Translations under genes and position numbers: made by a program | DNA from: Natranaerofaba carboxydovora | Lineage (GTDB): Bacteria > Bacillota > Natranaerobiia > Natranaerobiales > Natranaerofabaceae | Assembly: GCF_022539405.1 (NCBI RefSeq) | Contig: NZ_CP054394.1 | Coordinates: forward strand, 1,992,501 to 2,056,500 | Length of the DNA stretch: 64,000 nt | Direction of reading: 5' to 3' | Shown: one piece after another, positions 1 through 9,527 of the stretch | How positions within the stretch are numbered: the stretch's first letter is position 1 | How the letters are laid out: each line of letters begins with the position of its first letter | Notes under the pieces: model-generated | What the model was told of the DNA's origin: nothing | What the model saw: only the letters and a program-made list of their open reading frames with translations | The model's database searches: none

Positions 1-1363
1 CCCAAAGTTCATCGGGTAACCCAAACACAACTGCATCCTGTATTTCTGGATGTTCATATAACACTTCTTCTATTTCACGAGGATATATATTAAATCCTCC
101 ACTAATAATCATATCTTTTCTACGATCAACAATATAAACATAACCATTTTCATCAATTTTGGCCATATCTCCAGTATAAAACCAACCATCTTTCAATTCT
201 TTTGCTGACTCTTCAGGCTTTTTCCAGTATTCTCGCATAACATTTTCTCCTGTTGTAATAATCTCTCCTATTTCTCCTACTTCTACATCTTTATCATTAT
301 CATCAACAACTCTTACACGAACACCAAAAGCCTCTCTACCTGCAGATTGTAATCTTTTTAATTGTTCATCTGTACCTTCAAGGACATGATCTTCTTTAGG
401 TAGAACAAGAACTGGATTTGGCGCCTCACTTAAACCATATACTTGTACAAAAACTCTACCAAACTTATTCATTGCTTGTTTCAATAATGACACTGGCATA
501 GGAGCTGCAGCATAAACAATTGTTTTTATACTACTCAGATCATAATTATCTAGTTCTTTAAAATTAATAAGCATATTAATCATAGTGGGAACCATCCAAA
601 TAGTGGTAACCTTCTCCTTTTCTACAATTTTACAAAAGTCTTTCGTTGAAAACCTTGGCATAATTACATTACATGCACCTTGAACAAAGTGAGGTAATAT
701 TTTAGTCCCTCCCCCATGAGCAATAGGTGCAACAGTTAGTAAAACATCGTTTCGATTAATCTTCATTTCATCCACTAGGCAAGTTATCAAAGAAGAATAG
801 CGGGATTGAAAATCTGTTACAGCTCCTTTTGGTTTTCCAGTAGTCCCAGAAGTATAAAGAATTTGATACAAATCTTCATTGGAGACCTCTTCATAAACCT
901 CTTCAGAGTTTTCTAGCTTTAACATTTCTTCATAATCCTGAAAAAATTCTTTATATTCATCCGGATCATCCCCAACAAAAATAAAGTTTTTAACTGTTTC
1001 TAAATCCTTTATAATATCTTTTACTTTATCATAAAGCTCTGAACTAAAAACTAAAGTGTTAGCTTCTGAATCATTTATAATATAACTACATTCATTTGAA
1101 GAAAGTCTAGGATTAAGAGGAACTCTAACAAAACCAGATTTAATTAATGCAAAATCTACCTCCACAAATTCATTACAATTAGGTAATAAAATTGCCACCC
1201 TATCACCTTTTTTCACACCTAATCTTGCAAGTGCTTTAGCACATCGATTTGACCGATCATTTACTTCCTTAAAAGTAAAACGCTTGTCACCATATACCAG
1301 GGCTGTATCATCTGGAAAATAACGTGATGTGCGATTGATCATATAAGCTAATTTATTCTTCAA
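1..1363 (-). CDS. Acyl-CoA synthetase (AMP-forming), 3' end beyond window
   Basis: Class I adenylate-forming enzyme that activates a carboxylic acid with ATP to an acyl-AMP and then loads CoA; presumably cytosolic. About 454 codons are visible. The core motifs read cleanly: P-loop YTSGTTGKPKG near residue 170, YGLSE near 306, YTGD near 395, and DRRKDMIISGG near 412. The C-terminal domain with the adenylation lysine lies off the left edge, so the gene is partial only because of the window. The start is a TTG placed 7-8 bases after an AAAGGAGAG ribosome site; no ATG in frame has a comparable site. It lies downstream of the DUF3870 gene in the same direction, with a hairpin terminator between them, so it probably has its own promoter. 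The substrate (medium or long chain, or aromatic) cannot be told from the visible part. Confidence 0.93.
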   Translation of the reverse strand, partial: MKNKLAYMINRTSRYFPDDTALVYGDKRFTFKEVNDRSNRCAKALARLGVKKGDRVAILLPNCNEFVEVDFALIKSGFVRVPLNPRLSSNECSYIINDSEANTLVFSSELYDKVKDIIKDLETVKNFIFVGDDPDEYKEFFQDYEEMLKLENSEEVYEEVSNEDLYQILYTSGTTGKPKGAVTDFQSRYSSLITCLVDEMKINRNDVLLTVAPIAHGGGTKILPHFVQGACNVIMPRFSTKDFCKIVEKEKVTTIWMVPTMINMLINFKELDNYDLSSIKTIVYAAAPMPVSLLKQAMNKFGRVFVQVYGLSEAPNPVLVLPKEDHVLEGTDEQLKRLQSAGREAFGVRVRVVDDNDKDVEVGEIGEIITTGENVMREYWKKPEESAKELKDGWFYTGDMAKIDENGYVYIVDRRKDMIISGGFNIYPREIEEVLYEHPEIQDAVVFGLPDELW

Positions 1364-1404
1364 TTTTTACTCTCCTTTCTTTAAATAAATAGATTTAAAA
1401 ATAA

Positions 1405-1456
1405 AAAATCCAGCGGAAAAGCATTAACTGTCTAAAATGCTTAGCCGCTGGATTTT
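1405..1456 (-). terminator. Hairpin terminator between DUF3870 gene and acyl-CoA synthetase
   Basis: A 12-base perfect inverted repeat (AAAATCCAGCGG at 1405-1416 and its complement at 1445-1456) encloses a second inner stem (AAGCATT/AATGCTT). Read leftward, the stem is followed by a T-rich run, as expected for an intrinsic terminator after the DUF3870 gene. It could also act as an attenuator ahead of the synthetase. Confidence 0.75.
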
Positions 1457-1534
1457 ATTTGCTAACAAACTAAAACCTTTATTTGGGATTAGTTCACAAA
1501 TAAACCAGCAAATATATTAAGTTTTTTTAAAATC

Positions 1535-1858
1535 TTAAAAACTATCGTAATATTTGTCATAGCAAGACTTTAAAGCCTGACAAAAAGCAGAAACAGAAGG
1601 AATCTTCACTCTATTATATATTTCTTCAATTAACTTATCAACCCCATCACTGAATCTATACCCAACAACAATCTCCTTTAAATAATTATTCGTAATGTCT
1701 GTTATCACAGTAAATGATGCATCTTTTATTTCAGAGCTAGACTTTTCTATAACTAAAACAACTCCCGCTTTACTGTATTTATCCTTTAAAGCTGTCCCTT
1801 TAGGTAATTCTGCAAATCCGGTCACTAATACTGTATTTTTATAAAATTTACTATCCAT
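1535..1858 (-). CDS. DUF3870 domain protein
   Basis: A 107-residue soluble protein whose pattern (VLVTGFAELPKGT near the start, then GVVLVI, DASFTVITD, VGYRF and a C-terminal KSCYDKYY helix) resembles the DUF3870 family, a small clostridial family without an assigned biochemical role. No signal peptide or membrane segment is visible. The start ATG follows an ATGAGGA ribosome site. It sits 52 bases downstream of an M20 amidohydrolase gene in the same direction and upstream of an acyl-CoA synthetase. Co-occurrence with such genes suggests an accessory role in amide or acid catabolism, but that is inference only. The family assignment is by recollection of sequence pattern and has not been searched. 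Confidence 0.75.
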   Translation of the reverse strand: MDSKFYKNTVLVTGFAELPKGTALKDKYSKAGVVLVIEKSSSEIKDASFTVITDITNNYLKEIVVGYRFSDGVDKLIEEIYNRVKIPSVSAFCQALKSCYDKYYDSF

Positions 1859-1910
1859 CGTTTAAATCCTCATATTTTATAATTTTAATAAAAAAATATC
1901 ATAGTTATTT

Positions 1911-3101
1911 CTAGTTGTCAATAAAGCTCTGTGTTTTCATTTTAAACTCTTGGTGTATATCAGGCAAAACTTCGTTATTTATCAACAGGTCTATACATGT
2001 CATAGCCATAGCTTTTGAGCTAGTTAATAATCCACTTTTACTTTTGTAGGGTTCTGCTGCTTGCAAAAATTCTTCTGTATGAAGCTTAACACCTTCATTA
2101 GAAATAGCAACATAAGGGTGTATCGCTGGCAAGCTCCAGCTTACATTCCCCATATCTGTAGAACCTACCATCTTTTCTTCCTCGGAAATTTCTTTACCTA
2201 ATTTTTTTAAATTATCAGCAAACAAGTTAGCAAGTCGATTATTGGTTAAAATACCTTTGAAAGTTAATTCATACTCCTCATAATCACATTTTGTACCAGC
2301 AGCCAAAGAAGCTCCCTCGGCACACTTTTTTACTTTATCTGTAATCTCATCCAAAGTAGGTTGCTCTAATGCCCTTATTTGAATCTTGGCAGCAGTATAA
2401 GCAGGTATAATGTTAGGTTCAGAGCCACCATCAGTTATTATACCATGTATTTTGACAGTTCCAGGTAATTGTTGGCGTAAAGCATTTACATTGTTAAACA
2501 AATTAACAACAGCATCTAATGCATTAATTCCTTCATAAGGAGCTTTCGCTGCATGAGCTGACAACCCTTCAAAAGTAAATTTTATTGATTTTCTAAAAAA
2601 GGACTTACTTTTTACAAAATTTTTGTCACTTGGATGAGCCATCAGAGCCACATCTAGTTCGTTAAAAGCACCGTTATTCTCAAGATAAACCTTACCTCCA
2701 TAGGTTTCTTCTGCAGGTGTTCCAAATAACACTATCTTTCCAGGTAAATTCTCTCGGTTCATTAATTTTGCAATAACTAAATATGCTCCAATTGAAGAAG
2801 CTGCTATTATATTATGCCCACAAGCATGTCCCATCTTTAATGAATCATATTCTGCCATAATTCCGATTACAGGTCCAAAAGAACAAGTTTCGTATTCACT
2901 TTTAAAAGCTGTATCAAGATCACATATACCTTTTTTAACTTTTAATCCTTTGCTTTTTAATACAGTAATTATTTTGTCAACTGCTTTATATTCATTACAT
3001 CCTGTTTCAGGGTTATCATAGATAAACTTAGATAAATCCACTAAAGTATCCTGGATACTATCTATTTCTTTAATAGCTTCTTGTTTTAATTTTTCTATCA
3101 T
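1911..3101 (-). CDS. M20 family metallo-amidohydrolase (AbgB/M20D-like)
   Basis: A 396-residue zinc-type amidohydrolase of peptidase family M20, related to N-acyl-amino-acid and p-aminobenzoyl-glutamate hydrolases. Metal-site motifs are visible: GHACGHN near residue 90, PAEETYGGK near 130, and the dimerisation-domain segment around GLSAHAAKAPYEG, followed by a C-terminal STDMGNVSW motif. Length is usual for the family and the gene looks intact. There is no signal peptide, so it acts in the cytoplasm on an imported N-acylated or amide substrate. It is followed on the same strand by DUF3870 and an acyl-CoA synthetase, a set compatible with hydrolysing an amide and activating the released acid. 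The exact substrate cannot be assigned. Confidence 0.88.
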   Translation of the reverse strand: MIEKLKQEAIKEIDSIQDTLVDLSKFIYDNPETGCNEYKAVDKIITVLKSKGLKVKKGICDLDTAFKSEYETCSFGPVIGIMAEYDSLKMGHACGHNIIAASSIGAYLVIAKLMNRENLPGKIVLFGTPAEETYGGKVYLENNGAFNELDVALMAHPSDKNFVKSKSFFRKSIKFTFEGLSAHAAKAPYEGINALDAVVNLFNNVNALRQQLPGTVKIHGIITDGGSEPNIIPAYTAAKIQIRALEQPTLDEITDKVKKCAEGASLAAGTKCDYEEYELTFKGILTNNRLANLFADNLKKLGKEISEEEKMVGSTDMGNVSWSLPAIHPYVAISNEGVKLHTEEFLQAAEPYKSKSGLLTSSKAMAMTCIDLLINNEVLPDIHQEFKMKTQSFIDN

Positions 3102-3194
3102 AAAACTTCAAACCTTCCAAGTCTTTATAATTTTCATTTTTTTCTTTCAGAAAAAACAAGTTATAATTATCCTAAATTAAAATAATAAATTAAA

Positions 3195-3291
3195 TGGCGG
3201 GAGTATATGGGAATCAAACCCACAGCAGACGGAACTCGCCCGCCAGACGGATTTGAATTCCACGGGGAGCACCCGTTCGCCAACTACTCCA
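3195..3291 (-). tRNA. selC: tRNA-Sec-like gene (anticodon UCA), aberrant structure
   Basis: Read on the minus strand, this stretch ends in a genomically encoded GCCA. It has an anticodon loop ATTCAAA (anticodon TCA at 3254-3256), a long variable arm that pairs as GGCGG/CCGTC, and a T-arm GTGGG/CCCAT. This is the overall plan of bacterial selenocysteine tRNA. Several details are wrong for a healthy selC. The first acceptor pair is T·C and the eighth is G·A. The D-stem has two mismatches in six pairs. The T-loop is TTTGATT instead of TTCGANT. A second match to the acceptor 5' strand (GGGAGT, 3305-3310) lies 19 bases upstream, as if a short segment flanked by GGAGT copies had been inserted. It may be divergent, or a decaying pseudogene. 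Confidence 0.6.
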
Positions 3292-3478
3292 TAAGGGTAT
3301 TCTCACTCCCATAAAAGTTATTGTAACAGTAATCTTTAGAAGTAGCAAGGTTTAAAGATATTATATCTTTTGCTCTTTTACGTGTGATTTTTAGTCTATG
3401 CGGTGGTGGCGTGGGGGTGACATTTTTGTTCTCCATAAAAATAATTAGGTGCCCAAGAGATTTTTAAAAAATTTATAC

Positions 3479-3506
3479 TTGACTACTTATGACATGTCTT
3501 TATAAG
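3479..3506 (+). promoter_or_regulatory. Sigma-A-type promoter for MFS gene
   Basis: TTGACT (3479-3484), a 16-base spacer, and TATAAG (3501-3506), about 70 bases upstream of the MFS start codon. Both hexamers match the vegetative consensus in five of six positions. No operator-like palindrome is obvious beside it. Confidence 0.5.
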
Positions 3507-3578
3507 ATTAACAATGCAGTAATATTTGCCAAATTAAGCTTAACCAGTCGAACAAAATTTGTGAAAGGATGAAAAATT

Positions 3579-4892
3579 TTGACGCACAAAAATAAAATCT
3601 ATTTGATGTGGTTCATCTTAGCCTTTGCTTATATTATCGCCCAATTTCACAGGGTAAATTTTGCTGTTATAGTTGATTATGTAATAATTGATTTTGGAAT
3701 TGAAAAAGCTTGGGTAACTGGTTTCTTGGGTGGCATGTACGGGATAACTTATCTAATAATGCAGATACCATCGGGGTTATTGGCTGATTCATGGGGCCCA
3801 AGGAAAACTGTTTTTACAGGTATGATAACAGCTGGTATAGGAACAATATTATTTATTGCCACTGACATAATATTTTTTGCATTTATGGGAAGACTTCTCA
3901 TTGGCTTTGGTGTAGCTATAGTCCTAGTGCCGATTATGAAGTTTCAAAGCAACTGGTTTGAACCTACCCAGTTTGCTACTCTTACAGGATTAGTAATCTT
4001 ATTAGGAAATATTGGCAAGCTATTTGGGACTTCTCCTCTCGCTTATTTTGTTACTGTTTTTGGATGGAGAAGTATTTTTCTTGTTGTAGGGATTATTACT
4101 ATTTTTATAGCATTACTTACCTGGATTATGGTAAAGGACAACCCATTAGAAGATAAAGGTAAGAAAAATCCCAATGAGAAAAAGTTTGATTATGTTGATG
4201 ATATAAATATCAAGAAAAACATAATTAAGTCATTGAAAAATCAGCACTTGTGGTTTTTGTTATTGATCGGTTTTGGAATGGCTGGACCACATTTAGCCTT
4301 TGCTGGTACCTGGAGTATCAATTATCTTATGCATATGTATGACTTAACAAGGCTACAAGCTTCCCATTATCTGATGGTGATGACAATAGGGACAGGCATA
4401 GGCGCTTGTTTCATTGGCTATTTATCCGATTATTTAAAAATTAGAAAAAAACCATTAGCATTTCTTTTATTGTCAAATATACTAGCTTGGACAGTAGTTG
4501 TGGTATGGTATGGAGGTCACCCTCCTTCTCTCTTGCTATATTTTTTATTTTTCATAATAGGTTTTTGTCTTTCGGGAGTTTCACTCATCCTTTCTCTTGC
4601 TAAGGAAAAAAGTCCTCCTGAGTATTCAGGAACAAGTATTGGTATCGTCAATATGGGACCTTTTGCTGGGATGGCATTATTTCAGCCTTTTCAAGGCTGG
4701 CTTTTGGGTCTTCACTGGACTGGCCTCACTGATGAGATGGGTAACAAAATATATCCCTTAGAATCCTTTCAGCTAGTTTTTTTAACATGTATTTTAATGT
4801 CTATAATCAGTCTTTATTGTGTCTTTAAGATACAGGAAGAAATTAAAAGTACAGATAAATCATATAAGATACAATTAAATAGAGGACAATAA
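3579..4892 (+). CDS. MFS transporter
   Basis: A 437-residue major facilitator permease with about twelve hydrophobic helices. The hallmark loop 2-3 motif reads GLLADSWGPRK near residue 77, and a central hydrophilic loop (residues about 190-225) separates the two six-helix halves. The general look is closest to anion:cation symporter-like MFS members, but the substrate is not readable. The start is TTG, 9 bases after a GAAAGGA ribosome site. The gene stands alone, with its own promoter-like element upstream. The roughly 270-base gap to the ABC exporter downstream holds only a weak inverted repeat (ATTATGG/CCATAAT, about 5050-5085) and no gene. Confidence 0.88.
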   Translation: MTHKNKIYLMWFILAFAYIIAQFHRVNFAVIVDYVIIDFGIEKAWVTGFLGGMYGITYLIMQIPSGLLADSWGPRKTVFTGMITAGIGTILFIATDIIFFAFMGRLLIGFGVAIVLVPIMKFQSNWFEPTQFATLTGLVILLGNIGKLFGTSPLAYFVTVFGWRSIFLVVGIITIFIALLTWIMVKDNPLEDKGKKNPNEKKFDYVDDINIKKNIIKSLKNQHLWFLLLIGFGMAGPHLAFAGTWSINYLMHMYDLTRLQASHYLMVMTIGTGIGACFIGYLSDYLKIRKKPLAFLLLSNILAWTVVVVWYGGHPPSLLLYFLFFIIGFCLSGVSLILSLAKEKSPPEYSGTSIGIVNMGPFAGMALFQPFQGWLLGLHWTGLTDEMGNKIYPLESFQLVFLTCILMSIISLYCVFKIQEEIKSTDKSYKIQLNRGQ

Positions 4893-5162
4893 TTGATTGA
4901 GTTGATCTACTTTATATTGCAAGGTGTCACCAGACTAGTAAGCAAGTTCACGGCTAATCGTACCCACAATTAAAGTTAGCACAGTGTAGGTTGCAATTAT
5001 GTTAAGTTCGTGACAAAATTAAGCTTAATGGCTTGTCGTACATAAAGATATTATGGGCATTAAACGGCAGCTACCATAATTGCTACCAATCAATATATTT
5101 TTTTGATAAAATAGATAAATAAACAGCAAAAATAAATGTACTACCACTTAAGGGTGATTTTC

Positions 5163-6899
5163 ATGAAATCAGAGAAGCGGGTCATCACAAATCTACTAGA
5201 ATATATAAAAATGTTTTGGCCTCCATTTGTAGGAGCTTTTTTATTTCTTGGTTTATCAGTAGTTCTAAGTCTAGTTCCCCCCTGGCTTATTCAATATGGA
5301 GTAGATAATATAATAGCTGAAGGCAATAGAAATCTATTAGTAATATTTGCCTTAATAATGATAGCAGTAAGTTTAATCAAAGGGATTGTAGATTTTTTGC
5401 AAAGATATCTGGCAGAGCTTGCCTCACAGCGAGTTATCCATAGATTAAGGTCAGATCTATACTCTCAGTTGAACAGGCTTTCTTTCTTTTTTTATGATGA
5501 GAAAAAAACAGGAGACATCATGTCCAGGTTAACTTCTGATACAGAAACTTTAAGAAGGTTTTTTTCTTTTGTATCAATCAATATAGTTGCTAACATAGCA
5601 ACTATATTTGGTGTGCTGATAATCCTTTTTATTTGGGATTATCGCCTGGCAATGATGTATATTTTGATGCTTCCCCTTATGTTTCACGCCATGAAAAAGT
5701 ATGCAAACAAAGTAAGCCCTGTATACAAACAATCTAGAAAGCGCCTGGCAAGCCTTACAGATAATGTTCAAGAAACCTTTAGCAAGATAGAAACTGTAAA
5801 ACTTCTAGGAGGCGAAAGCTACGAAGAAGAACTCTTTGATAAGGAAAACAACGGCTATAGGGAAGCTAATATCAACGCATCCAAAATATCTGCCTTTTGG
5901 ATGCCGTATGTACATTTTCTTCTTGGGCTAGCAACTTCTTTGGTGATCTTTATTGGGGGGCTGCTTGCTATTAGAGGAGAAGTTACTATAGGTATTTTAC
6001 TTGGTTTTACAAGCTATCTTGCAATCTTAACCCGCCCTATAAGACAGACTGGAATGATGATTAATCTTGTTTCTAGAGCCATAGCAGGGGGAGAGAGAAT
6101 TTTTGAGCTCTTGGAAGAAGAGCCTGATATCAAAGACAAACCAGATGCCACCCCCCTACCTCCAATCAAAGGAAAAGTCGAGTATCAAAAGGTTTCATTT
6201 TCGTATACAGAAGATAACAAAATCTTAAGAGATATTAGCTTTGCTGCACAACCAGGAGAGACAATAGCAATAGTAGGCCCCACAGGAGCAGGCAAAACCA
6301 GCCTTATTCACCTTCTGCCAAGGTTTTATGACCCTATAGAAGGAAATATCTATATAGACGGCTACAATATAAAAGATGTTACTATCAGCTCACTAAGAAA
6401 TCAAATAGGAATCATTATGCAGCATGATATGCTTTTTTCCACATCAATTAAAAATAATATTTCTTACGGCAACCCAGACGCCACAGATGAGGAGATCACC
6501 CATTGTGCTAAGCTTGCCAGAATACATGATTTTGTCACTTCTCTTCCAGAAGGTTATGAGACCCAGGTAGGGGAAAAAGGAGTCAAACTATCAGGCGGTG
6601 AGATCCAAAGGGTTATCATTGCCAGGTTATTACTTCAAGATCCAGGATTAATCATTATGGACGAATCAACCTCTAACCTTGATGAAAAAGTAGAAGAAGA
6701 TATTCAAAAAGCTTTTAGAGAGCTTTTCAACAATAGAACCGTCTTTGTCATAGCACATCGACTGTGGACCATTAAGGAAGCAGACAAAATATTAGTTATA
6801 AAAGACGGAGTGCTAGCCGAATACGGCACTCATGAAGAACTTTTGAGTTATGATTCTGGAATATACAAAAATATGATAAAAGAAGGCATAGAGGTGTAG
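5163..6899 (+). CDS. Heterodimeric ABC exporter, subunit 1 (TMD-NBD)
   Basis: A half-transporter of 578 residues with six N-terminal transmembrane helices fused to one ATPase domain, of the YheI/YheH (BmrC/BmrD), LmrC/LmrD multidrug exporter type. Walker A GPTGAGKTS lies near residue 371, Q-loop IMQHDMLF, signature LSGGE near 476, Walker B with catalytic glutamate MDEST near 500, and H-loop AHRLWT. The ATP site residues look canonical. I take the ATG at 5163, which has an AAGGGTGA ribosome site, rather than an upstream in-frame ATG at 5136 without one. The second subunit begins 3 bases after the stop, so the two form a translationally coupled pair that most likely builds a heterodimer. Substrate unknown (drugs, lipids or peptides are all possible). 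Confidence 0.9.
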   Translation: MKSEKRVITNLLEYIKMFWPPFVGAFLFLGLSVVLSLVPPWLIQYGVDNIIAEGNRNLLVIFALIMIAVSLIKGIVDFLQRYLAELASQRVIHRLRSDLYSQLNRLSFFFYDEKKTGDIMSRLTSDTETLRRFFSFVSINIVANIATIFGVLIILFIWDYRLAMMYILMLPLMFHAMKKYANKVSPVYKQSRKRLASLTDNVQETFSKIETVKLLGGESYEEELFDKENNGYREANINASKISAFWMPYVHFLLGLATSLVIFIGGLLAIRGEVTIGILLGFTSYLAILTRPIRQTGMMINLVSRAIAGGERIFELLEEEPDIKDKPDATPLPPIKGKVEYQKVSFSYTEDNKILRDISFAAQPGETIAIVGPTGAGKTSLIHLLPRFYDPIEGNIYIDGYNIKDVTISSLRNQIGIIMQHDMLFSTSIKNNISYGNPDATDEEITHCAKLARIHDFVTSLPEGYETQVGEKGVKLSGGEIQRVIIARLLLQDPGLIIMDESTSNLDEKVEEDIQKAFRELFNNRTVFVIAHRLWTIKEADKILVIKDGVLAEYGTHEELLSYDSGIYKNMIKEGIEV

Positions 6900-6902
6900 A
6901 TA

Positions 6903-8735
6903 ATGCGCGGTGGAATAAAAAAGTTCGTAAACTCAAACGAAAAAAAGCCCGGTTATAATTCTCTAAAGAGGCTTTCAAAAAACCATTACAAATTAATCAA
7001 AAGTTATTTGATATCTCACAAGAGAAAATTATTTTTTGCAGTTTTAGCTACAATTTTTGTTTCACTAAGTGCTCTCATCAGCCCCTATCTGATGAAAGTA
7101 GCTATCGATGATTACATCATTCCCGGTAACTTTAGAGGCTTAACTATTGTATCTATATTAATATTGCTATCTTATGTACTGTCCTGGTTCTCATCATACT
7201 GGCAGACCTATCTTGCAGGCTGGGTAGGACAGGATTTGGTATCAAGTTTACGAAAAGATGTGTTCTCACATATCAAAAAGCTTGACCTAAATTTTTATAA
7301 CCAAAGGCGTACCGGCGAAATAATGTCCAGGGTTACTCATGATGTAAACACCCTGTCAGAGCTAATCACGGGTGGATTTGTCCATTTTGTCAGTGATATA
7401 TTTACCCTTCTTGGAATAATTGTGATTATGTTTTATCTTGATATAAGCCTTACCCTAATAATCTGCTTGCTTATACCATTTGTAATGTTTATTTTCTTTG
7501 CCCTCGGCCAAAAAATGCGTAATGCTTATCACCATGTCAGAGAAGAAATGGCCAGGCTAAATGCAGACGTGGAAGAAAACTTGTCAGGCATTAGAACAAT
7601 CAAGGCCTTAAATAGGGAGCAAATAACTCAGGAAAACTTTAAAAAGCTAAGTATAAATAATATGAAAGCAAACCTTCGTGCTGTCGGGATTTTTTCTTTG
7701 TTTTTTCCCGCCATGAATTTTAGCCGTGTTTTAGGAGAAGCCCTTGTACTTGGGTATGGAGGCCTTCAAGTAATAGATGGCAATATGACAGTGGGTGTGC
7801 TGGCAGCTTTTTTAAGTTATGTGCGACGCTTCTTTAGGCCTATAATGGATTTAAGCCAGGTATTTAACACTTATCAAGCTGCAGCCGCCGCCCTTGATAG
7901 GATAAACGAATACTTTAATATACCTGCCGAGAGCAGTACACATAACATATCTCTAACAAAAAACAAAGCTTATAATATTTCATCAAATACATCATCTAAC
8001 TCATTTAACTTCAAAGGTTTAACAGGCGAAATAATCTTCGAAAATGTAAGTTTCTCTTATGGGCGAAATTTAATCTTGGACAATTTTGATCTCGAGGTCC
8101 CCCCAAAAACCACTTCAGCTCTGGTAGGAGCCTCAGGAGCCGGCAAAAGTACAGTGATAAATCTACTAACCAGATTATATGAACCAGAAAAAGGCAAAAT
8201 CCTTCTAGATGGAATAGATATAAAAAACATTCCACCAGAAACATTAAGAAGCCAAATAGGAGTAGTTTCACAAAATGTCCAGTTATTTGATAGATCTATA
8301 GAAGAAAATATTAAATACGGGACTTTCGGTGCAACCCTTGAAGAAGTCAAAGAAGCCGCCCAAAAAACTCGCGCGCACGACTTTATCAAAGACCTACCTG
8401 AAGGCTACAAATCTACAGTGGGAAAAGAAGGAATAAAACTCTCAGGAGGGCAAAAACAGCTTATATCTCTATCTAGAGTAATCTTAAAAGATCCAAAAAT
8501 ATTAATTCTTGATGAACCAACTTCTAATGTAGATACCTATACAGAAAGGCTAATAATAAATACTATAGAAAAGATGTTAAAAGACAAAACAATTATCTTG
8601 ATCTCTCACAGGATATCTACCATAAAAGCCGCCGATGAAATAACTTTTATCTCTAACGGAAAAGTTGAAGCTAAAGGAACCCACTATGAGCTAATAAAAA
8701 ACAATCCAAAATACAAAGATATATTTAGAATTTAA
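6903..8735 (+). CDS. Heterodimeric ABC exporter, subunit 2 (TMD-NBD)
   Basis: The partner half-transporter, 610 residues: a hydrophilic N-terminal tail of about 30 residues, six membrane helices, then an ATPase domain. Walker A GASGAGKST is near residue 409, Q-loop VVSQNVQLF, signature LSGGQ near 513, Walker B with glutamate LDEPT near 536, and H-loop SHRIST. A Ser/Thr/Asn-rich linker (residues about 342-370) between the two domains is longer than usual and absent from subunit 1. The ribosome site GAGGTG overlaps the stop codon of subunit 1. Its last 11 bases overlap the convergent DUF429 gene. Many heterodimeric exporters have one degenerate ATP site; here both subunits retain the Walker B glutamate and standard signature motifs. 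Confidence 0.9.
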   Translation: MRGGIKKFVNSNEKKPGYNSLKRLSKNHYKLIKSYLISHKRKLFFAVLATIFVSLSALISPYLMKVAIDDYIIPGNFRGLTIVSILILLSYVLSWFSSYWQTYLAGWVGQDLVSSLRKDVFSHIKKLDLNFYNQRRTGEIMSRVTHDVNTLSELITGGFVHFVSDIFTLLGIIVIMFYLDISLTLIICLLIPFVMFIFFALGQKMRNAYHHVREEMARLNADVEENLSGIRTIKALNREQITQENFKKLSINNMKANLRAVGIFSLFFPAMNFSRVLGEALVLGYGGLQVIDGNMTVGVLAAFLSYVRRFFRPIMDLSQVFNTYQAAAAALDRINEYFNIPAESSTHNISLTKNKAYNISSNTSSNSFNFKGLTGEIIFENVSFSYGRNLILDNFDLEVPPKTTSALVGASGAGKSTVINLLTRLYEPEKGKILLDGIDIKNIPPETLRSQIGVVSQNVQLFDRSIEENIKYGTFGATLEEVKEAAQKTRAHDFIKDLPEGYKSTVGKEGIKLSGGQKQLISLSRVILKDPKILILDEPTSNVDTYTERLIINTIEKMLKDKTIILISHRISTIKAADEITFISNGKVEAKGTHYELIKNNPKYKDIFRI

Positions 8736-9495
8736 TTTCCATTTTTATCCCTTTTTCATCATACTCCTCATTTTCATCAGGTATGCTTTTTAGGGCTTTC
8801 AAACTATTCAACCAGGCAGATAAAACAAGGGTAAGCGAGAGTGCATCCAAAATATCGTTTTTAGCTACCTCTGCTCTTTTCTTCTTTTTCATAGAGTTAT
8901 TAACAATATCCTGGGTGAAAGAGGGCGGTTGATTAAGTATAGAACTAGTAGAGGACCTTAAAATATCAAAACGCTCTCTTAACCCATCCTTGGTTTGTTT
9001 GCTGTACTTTAATTCATTGTTAGCTAATTTCATAAAGCATAACTCAGGATGCGCTTCTTTGATTATATTCGCTGCCTTACTATTATTAATAATAAACCTA
9101 TCCATTTCTCTTATTTTAGAAACTATAAACCAGGTCTGTTTAGAAAGGCCCTTACCTGTCATTACTTTATTTGTATAGTTGGCTTTTTGATAGGTCTTTT
9201 CATAAACTGCTGCCCTACAAGGCACTCTAAATACACTTTGTCCCCGCTTTCCAAGTAATTTTCTTGCCTCTTTATCGCATTTTCTCTCCTCTTCTCCCTT
9301 TTCTTTAAGGCCTATAGGTATATCAACCAAAATCAACTCCGCATCATAATGCCTTCCCCATAGAGAAACCACATCAGAAAAAATCTCCCATTCCCATCTT
9401 GCTATTTCAAATTTATTTGCTCCAAGCTTATCAAAGCTAAAAGCTAAACCAAACCATCCTGCTCTACAGCCATCTACCCCAACTAACTTTGTCAT
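8725..9495 (-). CDS. DUF429 family protein
   Basis: A 256-residue soluble protein recognised as DUF429 from its N-terminal VGVDGCRAGW, then VDIPIGL, a CDKEARKLLG segment, and SVFRVPCR. The family is predicted to have an RNase H-like fold, which the early VDGCRAGW acidic strand fits, but its biochemical activity is unsettled. The start ATG follows an AGGGTGG ribosome site. It converges on the ABC exporter gene, with which it shares 11 bases at the 3' ends. It is followed 30 bases after its start side by an unrelated envelope gene in the same direction, so the two minus-strand genes might be cotranscribed. No sign of truncation. Confidence 0.8.
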   Translation of the reverse strand: MTKLVGVDGCRAGWFGLAFSFDKLGANKFEIARWEWEIFSDVVSLWGRHYDAELILVDIPIGLKEKGEEERKCDKEARKLLGKRGQSVFRVPCRAAVYEKTYQKANYTNKVMTGKGLSKQTWFIVSKIREMDRFIINNSKAANIIKEAHPELCFMKLANNELKYSKQTKDGLRERFDILRSSTSSILNQPPSFTQDIVNNSMKKKKRAEVAKNDILDALSLTLVLSAWLNSLKALKSIPDENEEYDEKGIKMEIKF

Positions 9496-9527
9496 AAGAC
9501 CACCCTACTAAATCAGTTTATTGCCCA

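Noticed and set aside
3195-3310. Ordinary serine or leucine tRNA with long variable arm
   Set aside because: The anticodon is TCA and the loop ATTCAAA with encoded GCCA matches the selenocysteine plan; the acceptor and T-arm lengths (8+5) also fit tRNA-Sec better.
8011-8389. Antisense open frames inside the ABC exporter, ClpC and other genes
   Set aside because: They lack ribosome sites and mirror the codons of the clearly real gene on the opposite strand.
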